From: a bacterium
GTDB lineage: Bacteria; Electryoneota; RPQS01; DYHQ01
Assembly (NCBI GenBank): GCA_030622545.1
Contig: JAUXGA010000001.1
Location: 186,001 to 250,000 of the forward strand
Reading direction: 5' to 3'
Length of the DNA: 64,000 bases
A program made the translations under genes and the position numbers. Shown here piece after piece: positions 57,800-64,000 of the stretch. The notes beneath the pieces were generated by a model that worked only from the letters and a program-made list of their open reading frames with translations, was not told where the DNA came from and did not search any database. Each line of letters starts with the position of its first letter. Position 1 is the first letter of the stretch.

Positions 57800-59965
57800 T
57801 TGAATAAAAAAGACACCACCAAACCCGCGCCCACCAAAGAAATCGAGCGCGCCAGCATCAAATCCGTCTTCGAGCCGAAATCGATTGCGGTTATTGGAGC
57901 AGGCCGCACGCGCATGACCATCGGCCGCGAAATCCTGCATAATCTCATCGAATACGGATTTGACGGTATGGTTTTTCCGGTCAATCCGAAGGCTCGCGTG
58001 ATTCATTCGATGAAATGCTACCGCAGCGTTCTCGAAATTCCTGACGAAGTCGAGCTGGCTGTCATGTGCGTACCCAAACAGCTTGTTTCGCAGGCGATTG
58101 ATGATTGCGGGCGCAAAGGCGTCAAAGCCATTATCATGATTACCGCCGGCTTCTCAGAAACCGGCGCGCACGGTAAAGAACTGGAAGAACGAATCTTCGG
58201 GCAAATTCGCCAGTTCGGCATGCGCATGATTGGCCCGAACTGCATGGGCGTGATTAACACAGCTCCCGATGTGCGCATGGACGCCACCTTTGCCGGAACG
58301 CTGCCGCTCGAAGGTTCCATCGGTTTCTTGTCGCAATCAGGCGCTTTAGGCGTCGCGATTCTCGAACAATCGCGCGATATGAACCTCGGGTTGTCCTCGT
58401 TTGTTTCGCTGGGGAATAAAACGGACGTTTCGGTTTCTGATGTCTTAGAATACTGGCGGGATGATGAGCGCACAAAACTGATTCTACTCTATATCGAAAG
58501 TTTCGGCGATCCCTTCAAATTCTCGCGTCTCGCTCGCGAAATCGTCAAAAAGAAACCCATCATCGCGGTCAAATCCGGTCGCTCAGCAGCAGGTGCGCGC
58601 GCCGCGTCGAGTCATACCGCCAGTCTTGCCGGAATGGATATCGCCGCGGACGCTCTCTTCGAAACGGCGGGCGTGTTGCGCGTGGATACTGTCGAAGAAC
58701 TCTTCGACTACGCGCAAGCCTTCGCGCATCAGCCGATTCCGAAAGGCGACCGCGTCGCGATTATGTCCAACGGCGGCGGGCCTGCGATTCTTGCCGTGGA
58801 TGCGGTGGTAGCCTATGGTTTGCAGGTCGCAGAGTTTACCGACGAAACGGTTCAGCGGCTCGGCAAACATCTGGTTAAAGAAGCGTCTCTGACGAATCCT
58901 CTCGACATGATTGCCGGCGCGGATCATGAAAGCTATCGGAAAATCCTGAACATCATTCTCGAAGATGAAAACAGCGATGCGGTGATTGTCCTGTTCGTGC
59001 AGCCGATAACAATTGATGCGCGTCTCGTCGCGAAAGCTGTTGTCGAAGTGGCTCAGAAACGCTGCGATTTGGGTAAACCGGTACTCTGCTGTTTTATGGG
59101 CAAGGAGGACGAGCTATCCGGGATTCGCATCCTGCGCGAAGCAAACCTGCCGGTCTATGAATTTCCTGAGGCCGCCGCGAGATCACTAGCGGCGATGAAT
59201 CGCTACCGCGAAATCCAGAATCGTCCCGAAGGCACCGTGCGCCATTTCGAAGATGTCGATAAAATTCGCGCGGCGGAAATCTTTGACGCCGTCATCGCCG
59301 ATAAACGGCCACGCCTCACCGATACGGAAGTGCGAGCTGTGCTCGAAGCGTATGGTTTCCCCATGCCGCCGACAGCGTATGTGTCTGAGCCGAACGAACT
59401 CGGCCGCATAGGCGAAACCATCGGTTATCCCGTGGCGATGAAAATTGCGTCGGAGCAGATTATTCACAAATCCGATGTCGGCGGCGTTGTGCTTGATTTA
59501 CGCAACGAACGCGAACTGCTCGAAGCCTATGCGAAGATTAAAGAGCGCGTACATAAGCTGCCTGATAAAGTTACCGAATGGGGAGTCACGGTTCAGCGGA
59601 TGGTCGAAGGCGGACGCGAAATCGTCATGGGTTCAACCTTCGATCCGCTCTTCGGGCCGCTGATTATGGTCGGGCTTGGAGGAATTTACGTCGAAATTCT
59701 CAAAGACGTCACCTTCCATATGCTGCCTCTGTCGGATGTATGCGCGATGGAAATGCTGCGAAGTCTGCGCGGTTTCCCGATTTTGGAGGGTGTCCGCGGC
59801 GAGCCTTCGATTCACATGGACACCGTCGTGGAAATGCTCGGACGGCTCTCGCAGCTTATCACAGAATTCCCCGTCATCCGGGAAATGGACATCAATCCAT
59901 TTATGGTCTTCCCCGAATCGGAACGGTGCATGGCTGTCGACGCCCGCATCGCGATTGAGGGATGA
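57800..59965 (+). CDS. ADP-forming acyl-CoA (acetyl-CoA) synthetase, fused alpha-beta
   Basis: These enzymes convert acyl-CoA, ADP and phosphate to acid, CoA and ATP. The CoA-binding domain starts at SVFEPKSIAVIGAGRTRM. The two succinyl-CoA-ligase-like domains contain IGFLSQSGALGVAILEQS, FVSLGNKTDVSVSDVLEYW and the phospho-His segment AASSHTASLAGMDIAADALF. The ATP-grasp half begins near residue 500 with VLEAYGFPMPPTAYVSEPNE and has MKIASEQIIHKSDVGGVVL. The TTG at 57800 gives a normal N-terminus of 721 aa; a GTG at 57716 is possible but runs through the rnpB hairpin. The substrate (acetate or another acid) is not determined. Confidence 0.9.
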   Translation: MNKKDTTKPAPTKEIERASIKSVFEPKSIAVIGAGRTRMTIGREILHNLIEYGFDGMVFPVNPKARVIHSMKCYRSVLEIPDEVELAVMCVPKQLVSQAIDDCGRKGVKAIIMITAGFSETGAHGKELEERIFGQIRQFGMRMIGPNCMGVINTAPDVRMDATFAGTLPLEGSIGFLSQSGALGVAILEQSRDMNLGLSSFVSLGNKTDVSVSDVLEYWRDDERTKLILLYIESFGDPFKFSRLAREIVKKKPIIAVKSGRSAAGARAASSHTASLAGMDIAADALFETAGVLRVDTVEELFDYAQAFAHQPIPKGDRVAIMSNGGGPAILAVDAVVAYGLQVAEFTDETVQRLGKHLVKEASLTNPLDMIAGADHESYRKILNIILEDENSDAVIVLFVQPITIDARLVAKAVVEVAQKRCDLGKPVLCCFMGKEDELSGIRILREANLPVYEFPEAAARSLAAMNRYREIQNRPEGTVRHFEDVDKIRAAEIFDAVIADKRPRLTDTEVRAVLEAYGFPMPPTAYVSEPNELGRIGETIGYPVAMKIASEQIIHKSDVGGVVLDLRNERELLEAYAKIKERVHKLPDKVTEWGVTVQRMVEGGREIVMGSTFDPLFGPLIMVGLGGIYVEILKDVTFHMLPLSDVCAMEMLRSLRGFPILEGVRGEPSIHMDTVVEMLGRLSQLITEFPVIREMDINPFMVFPESERCMAVDARIAIEG

Positions 59966-60006
59966 GGAGCGATTTTTATGTTTAACAAAAATAGATCGGA
60001 AAACCC

Positions 60007-61704
60007 ATGGAACAAAAATGGGAACTTTATGAAGAGGTCTCCGCAGAGCAAATTGAAACTCTAAGCCGAGAAGCGCGCATTCCCCCGCTCATCGCACAAG
60101 TCCTTTGCAATCGAGGACTCACTGATGTGAAGGATGTGGAGGATTTCTTTAATCCTTCAACACGACTCCTGCATGATCCGTTCCTGATGAAGGATATGGA
60201 TCGCGCAGTTGAACGGGTGCTGAAAGCCCTGCGAAACAAAGAACCGATTACGCTTTACGGAGACTACGATGTGGACGGAATTACGTCCGTGTCGATGCTC
60301 TATCTTCTGCTCAGCGACCTCGGCGGAGATGTGTATGCCTACATTCCCGATCGCCAGTCCGAAGGGTATGGACTTTCGGAAAAGGGCCTTCGGGAAGTCG
60401 CTTCCAAGGGGAAGGGTTTGGTTATTACCGTCGATTGCGGAATTACATCTGTCAACGAAGCCCTGCTCGCGAAAAGCCTCGGCGTGGATCTGATTATCAC
60501 CGACCACCATGAACCGGCTGAAACATTGCCCGATGCGCATGCGGTCGTCAATCCCAAACGCAAGGATTGCCCGTATCCTTTCAAAGACCTCGCAGGTGTC
60601 GGCGTCGCCTTCAAAATCGCTCAGGGAATCTTGGTCGCGATGAATCTCGAGGCGGACTATGCGGAGAAGTATATCGACCTCGTCGCGCTGGGAACCGCCG
60701 CCGACATTGTTCCGCTGGTCAATGAAAACCGCGTGTTCGTCAAAGAAGGCATCGATAAAATCAACAATCGTCCCGAAGTCGGGATTGAAGCTCTGATTCA
60801 AATCGCCGGTTTGAAGCCGCGAAAAATTGAAGTCGGTCATATCATCTTCGGCCTCGCTCCCCGTATCAATGCCGTCGGTCGTCTCGGAGATGCTTTGCGT
60901 GCCGTCAAATTGTTGGTGACACGAGACAGAGCCGCCTCACGCAAAATCGCTCAGGTGCTGGAACAGGAAAACCGGCGGCGCAAAGAACTCGACAATGTCA
61001 CTCTTAAGCAGGCGATTGCAGAAATCGAACAGATGTACGACACTCTGGAGATGCGTTCGATTGTGTTGGCAGGGGAGCACTGGCATCCCGGAGTCATCGG
61101 GATTGTCGCTTCGCGCCTGATCGAACGGTACTATCGCCCGACGGTGATGATTAGCATCGAGGACAACGTCGGTAAAGGCTCGGCGCGTTCGATTGCGGGA
61201 TTCGATATTTACAACGCTCTGAAAAGCTGCGGTGATTGCCTGCTGCAATTCGGCGGCCACAAATACGCAGCCGGACTCACCATTGATGCCTCTCGTGTGC
61301 CGGAATTCCGTGAACGTTTCGATGCTTTCGCTCGAGAGCACATCCCGGAAACCGACCTGCAGCCTACCATCAAAATCGATGCCGAAATCACCCTGAATCA
61401 GATTACTCCTGAAGTGGTCGAAACACTGGAACGGTTCGCTCCGTTCGGACCCAGCAACACCCGCCCGAATTTCTTGTCGAGAAATCTTGAAGTAGCCGGT
61501 CCTCCTCGCATCGTCGGTACGAATCATCTGAAATTCCGAGCGCGACAGCAGGGAGAAGTCTTTGATACTATCGGCTTCAATCTGGGCGACTACATCTATC
61601 GCGTCGATGCGGGCATGCGGACTCTCCAGATGGTGTACGGTATTGAAGAGAACGAATACATGAACCGGAAAACCGTACAATTGCGCATCCGGGATTTGAA
61701 ATAA
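60007..61704 (+). CDS. recJ: Single-stranded-DNA-specific exonuclease RecJ
   Basis: RecJ degrades single-stranded DNA 5' to 3' in recombination and mismatch repair. Motifs in order are YGDYDVDGITSVSMLYLLL near 85, VITVDCGITSVNEA near 140, and LIITDHHEPAETLPDAHAVV near 160. The DHHA1 part contains GVIGIVASRLIERYYRPTVM and FGGHKYAAGLTID. The C-terminal OB-like domain ends the protein. The length (565 aa) is normal. It starts 41 bp after the synthetase gene. Confidence 0.95.
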   Translation: MEQKWELYEEVSAEQIETLSREARIPPLIAQVLCNRGLTDVKDVEDFFNPSTRLLHDPFLMKDMDRAVERVLKALRNKEPITLYGDYDVDGITSVSMLYLLLSDLGGDVYAYIPDRQSEGYGLSEKGLREVASKGKGLVITVDCGITSVNEALLAKSLGVDLIITDHHEPAETLPDAHAVVNPKRKDCPYPFKDLAGVGVAFKIAQGILVAMNLEADYAEKYIDLVALGTAADIVPLVNENRVFVKEGIDKINNRPEVGIEALIQIAGLKPRKIEVGHIIFGLAPRINAVGRLGDALRAVKLLVTRDRAASRKIAQVLEQENRRRKELDNVTLKQAIAEIEQMYDTLEMRSIVLAGEHWHPGVIGIVASRLIERYYRPTVMISIEDNVGKGSARSIAGFDIYNALKSCGDCLLQFGGHKYAAGLTIDASRVPEFRERFDAFAREHIPETDLQPTIKIDAEITLNQITPEVVETLERFAPFGPSNTRPNFLSRNLEVAGPPRIVGTNHLKFRARQQGEVFDTIGFNLGDYIYRVDAGMRTLQMVYGIEENEYMNRKTVQLRIRDLK

Positions 61705-61770
61705 ACAAGTGGCTTTAGCCCCTTGTAACTGCGACATAACCAAGGGCAAGGTGGTTTTAGTCCCTTGTGT
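61705..61770. repeat. Two direct copies of CAAG-TGG-TTTAG-CCCTTGT
   Basis: ACAAGTGGCTTTAGCCCCTTGT (61705-61727) and CAAGGTGGTTTTAGTCCCTTGT (61747-61769) are near-identical, and each can fold on CAAG/CTTG. They lie between recJ and the next start. Confidence 0.6.
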
Positions 61771-61786
61771 CTCATTGGAGGAAACC

Positions 61787-62512
61787 ATGCGACGAATACT
61801 CTTTTTAGGATGGATGCTGTTTCTGACCGCGTCTCTTTTTGCAGGCCCCGGAAACCGCGATAAGTGGGGAGAGCTTCTGAGGCGTTATGGTGACGCCGAA
61901 AAAGTCCAGCCGGGCGCTTGGGCGTCTTACCGCATTCATACAACAGAAGACGGCAAACCTGAAACACTCGACTGGAAAATGTCCTGCGTGGGGACGGAAA
62001 AAGTGGACGGCAAAGACGGCATCTGGCTCGAAATGGAAATGGACATGCCCAAATCCGACGAGGGAGACGCAGCACATATGATTGTGAAATCGTTGGTCGT
62101 CGGTGCGCAGTCTGAAAAACAGTCTATCGAGAAGATGATTATTCAGATGGACGAGCAGCCTCCGATGGAGATGCATATGGGTATGGAAATGGATGAAGAG
62201 GACGCGGAACTTCCGGAGATTGAAGAGTTGGGCACGGAAACCGTGAAGGTGCCCGCAGGGACTTTCACTTGTCATCATTTCCGAACCACCACAGACGACC
62301 GCATCACGGATATATATATCAGCGACGAGGCATCCCTTTACGGCATGGTGAAAATGCAGTCCGGGGAAGAGAAAATGGAACTGCTGGACCATGGCGCGAA
62401 AGGCGCGATATCCCAGATTAAGGGCGAGCCTGTCAACCCGATGGACATGCGGCAAATGATGAAAAACATGAAGGATCTCAAGCTGCCCGAGTCGGACAAG
62501 AAAGGAAAATAA
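61787..62512 (+). CDS. Secreted protein with Met/acid-rich segment, unknown
   Basis: The product (241 aa) has a signal peptide (ILFLGWMLFLTASLFA). The body is beta-rich, with VKVPAGTFTCHHFRTTTDD recalling DUF3108-like periplasmic proteins. A striking stretch near residues 123-150 reads PPMEMHMGMEMDEEDAELPE, and the C-terminus has DMRQMMKNMKDLKLP. Met- and acid-rich segments of this kind often bind Cu or other metals. GGAGG before the ATG fixes the start. The next gene begins four bases after the stop, so they are co-transcribed. No function is known. Confidence 0.65.
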   Translation: MRRILFLGWMLFLTASLFAGPGNRDKWGELLRRYGDAEKVQPGAWASYRIHTTEDGKPETLDWKMSCVGTEKVDGKDGIWLEMEMDMPKSDEGDAAHMIVKSLVVGAQSEKQSIEKMIIQMDEQPPMEMHMGMEMDEEDAELPEIEELGTETVKVPAGTFTCHHFRTTTDDRITDIYISDEASLYGMVKMQSGEEKMELLDHGAKGAISQIKGEPVNPMDMRQMMKNMKDLKLPESDKKGK

Positions 62513-62516
62513 TCGG

Positions 62517-62990
62517 ATGCGAAGCGCGCTAATTTGTGTTTTCATCATCACCGTATCGCTTCTGGCGATGGGCAGAAAAGAAGCTCCGCGCTCTGCCGAA
62601 CCTGCACGTCAAGAGCAGGGAGTCGCCGGGAAAGTTGAAATCTATGAAGGCAACTTCATGCCGATGATCGGAACTCATCCCAGCGGCAAAGTAACTCCGG
62701 CAGTTCGCCGCCGCGTCCGCGTTCACGAACCTTTCAACTCGCTTGAAGCTGGAGGGATGACAGCGCTTCGCGATACTGTTCCCACACCGTTAGTCGCCGA
62801 GACCATCACCGACTCCATCGGAGAATTCCGTATGATGCTTCCGGTGGGAAAGTTCAGCATATTCGTCGAGGAAGACAGCGGCTGGTATTTTAACGTATGG
62901 GACGGTCAAGGTTTTCAGGGACTCATCACGATTGACACGAACGAAGTCAAGGAAATGAACATCCGCATCACCACCAAAGCCGTCTTCTAA
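62517..62990 (+). CDS. Secreted protein with carboxypeptidase-regulatory-like domain
   Basis: The product (157 aa) has an N-terminal signal (SALICVFIITVSLLAMG) and a beta-sandwich like the carboxypeptidase regulatory/CNA-B type: VAGKVEIYEGNFMPMIG, then TDSIGEFRMMLPVGKFSIFV and KEMNIRITTKAVF. It carries no enzymatic motif. It is coupled to the Met-rich protein gene. Function unknown. Confidence 0.7.
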   Translation: MRSALICVFIITVSLLAMGRKEAPRSAEPARQEQGVAGKVEIYEGNFMPMIGTHPSGKVTPAVRRRVRVHEPFNSLEAGGMTALRDTVPTPLVAETITDSIGEFRMMLPVGKFSIFVEEDSGWYFNVWDGQGFQGLITIDTNEVKEMNIRITTKAVF

Positions 62991-63039
62991 ATTTCTTAAA
63001 TTCCCCTACTGGCTGGCTCTGCCTGCCAGCGAAATATCA

Positions 63040-63831
63040 ATGGAAATCGCTCTTCAAAATAAAATCGCTCTCGTCACCGCTGCTTCCAAAGGCCTCGGTT
63101 TCTCCGTCGCGCGGGAACTCCTGCGCGAAGGCGCGCGCGTGATGCTCTCAAGTTCCAATCAAGCGAACTTGCAGGCCGCCTCGGAAAAGCTCAAAGAAGA
63201 AGGCTTATCAGAGCACGCTACACATGTCGCCGACCTAAGCGACACGAAACAGATCGAAAATCTTATCAGCGCGACCCTCAAGAAATTCGACGGCATTGAT
63301 TTATTGTTCACAAATTGCGGTGGCCCACCGGCGGGAGCGAGTCTGGAACTGACAGACGACCAATGGCATGCCGCTTTCGAAACTGTTTTCCTGAGCGTCG
63401 TGCGTCTATGCCGTTTGTGCGTGCCTGAGATGCGCAAGCGCGGCGGCGGCGCGATACTAACGCTGACGTCGTCCACCGTCAAACAGCCGATAGAAAATTT
63501 GACTGTATCAAATGCACTTCGCCCGGCCATCGTCGGATTTTGTAAAACGCTTTCAAAAGAAGTCGCGACGGAAAATATTCGGGTGAATGTCATCGCACCG
63601 GGAAGAATTCTCACAGCGCGCACGCAGGAACTCGATGAAGCTTTCGCCGCGCGAACGAATAAATCCATTGACGAAGTTCGCCGCGAATCCGAAGAGGAAA
63701 TCCCTATGAAACGATTGGGTGATGTGGACGAATTCGCCAGCACCGCTGCGTTTTTGCTGTCCGGGAAAGCATCCTATATCACCGGTCAGATTTTGTTAGT
63801 TGACGGGGGACGTGTGGAAGGAATCTGGTGA
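63040..63831 (+). CDS. Short-chain dehydrogenase/reductase, atypical active site
   Basis: The product (263 aa) has the SDR cofactor motif LVTAASKGLGFSVARELL and the strand LLFTNCGGPPAGASLELT (NNAG-equivalent). The family Ser is in LTLTSSTVKQPIENLTV, but the YxxxK motif is replaced by N-A-L-R in VSNALRPAIVGFCKTLSKEV. A known SDR subgroup shares this pattern, so the fold is certain, but the chemistry may differ. The C-terminus has SYITGQILLVDGG. A FabG role should not be assumed. Confidence 0.88.
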   Translation: MEIALQNKIALVTAASKGLGFSVARELLREGARVMLSSSNQANLQAASEKLKEEGLSEHATHVADLSDTKQIENLISATLKKFDGIDLLFTNCGGPPAGASLELTDDQWHAAFETVFLSVVRLCRLCVPEMRKRGGGAILTLTSSTVKQPIENLTVSNALRPAIVGFCKTLSKEVATENIRVNVIAPGRILTARTQELDEAFAARTNKSIDEVRRESEEEIPMKRLGDVDEFASTAAFLLSGKASYITGQILLVDGGRVEGIW

Positions 63832-63837
63832 TAAAAT

Positions 63838-64000
63838 ATGCACCGACTTGTGATAATTCTCACGCTACTGACGGCAACCGCCTTCGCGCAGATGTACGGC
63901 GACCCAAGCCCGATTCGTCCCGACACCACGAAGCAGGATACTCTGCAAGAGAACATCCCGCAGGAAATTGTGATTGAGCCTGCGCTCGCGGATGAATCGC
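63838..64000 (+). CDS. Start of a secreted protein, 3'-truncated
   Basis: An ATG six bases after the SDR stop opens a frame running to the window end. The first 18 residues are a signal peptide (LVIILTLLTATAFAQ) and the mature part is rich in Pro, Asp and Thr (GDPSPIRPDTTKQDTLQ). At least 54 residues are encoded here. The family cannot be told. Confidence 0.65.
   Translation, partial: MHRLVIILTLLTATAFAQMYGDPSPIRPDTTKQDTLQENIPQEIVIEPALADES

Overview
The window (about 50-53% G+C by eye) looks like one contig of an uncultured Gram-negative bacterium, most plausibly from the FCB superphylum (Calditrichota, KSB1, Zixibacteria or Marinimicrobia-like). The reasons are type A C-terminal sorting tails of the type IX secretion kind on three coding segments, an M49 peptidase with the short HExxH zinc motif reported from Caldithrix, a seven-repeat secreted protein of the SVQQTTDGGYILGG type, a full set of outer-membrane biogenesis genes (lnt, bamD-like, lptF/G, lptD), and many short intergenic hairpin families. 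The phylum is an inference. Promoters are of the sigma-70 kind (TTGAcw, 17 bp, TAtaaT) and are unusually readable.

Layout. 1-13.5 kb is a dense plus-strand block: rel (5'-truncated), an HU/IHF protein, ruvX, a Gfo/Idh/MocA oxidoreductase, lnt, a PorV-like protein, bamD, nadD, resB, a PEGA protein, gltX and an LptF/G permease. 13.6-18.1 kb holds two glycosyltransferases on the minus strand, between a truncated C-terminal copy and the intact copy of a seven-repeat secreted protein. 18.5-30.2 kb holds a subtilisin, rarA, a ClpX-like ATPase, a ROK sugar kinase, a GH57 enzyme and lptD. 30.2-31.3 kb is an A+T-rich insert with a frame-split protein ending in a TIR-like or deoxyribosyltransferase-like domain. 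Aconitase and a DHH phosphoesterase follow. 34.4-39.8 kb (minus strand) has an orphan sorting tail, an M49 peptidase, an HXXEE membrane protein, a pentapeptide-channel fusion and a dicarboxylate symporter. 39.9-40.3 kb has a promoter-to-terminator unit without an ORF, a candidate structured RNA. 40.5-45.6 kb is a five-gene minus-strand envelope operon whose promoter shares a palindromic -35 region with a divergent orphan promoter. 46.5-52 kb has a beta-helix secreted protein, an ECF sigma/anti-sigma pair, a DUF6249-like protein and nadB.

52.2-54.2 kb carries an overlapping AAA ATPase plus TOPRIM-like pair, reminiscent of OLD/PARIS/RloAB-type defence modules, directly upstream of a CAU tRNA. 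54.6-64 kb contains a zinc-ribbon protein, an RNase H, tandem lipoproteins, rnpB, an ADP-forming acyl-CoA synthetase, recJ, two small secreted proteins, an atypical SDR and the start of another secreted protein.

The most notable points are the ATPase/TOPRIM pair, the frame-split TIR-like protein, two genes whose best starts are ATT and ATC behind clear Shine-Dalgarno sequences, the symmetrical divergent promoter with an orphan transcript, the candidate RNA at 39.9-40.2 kb, and repeat families that keep their stem ends while changing the loop.
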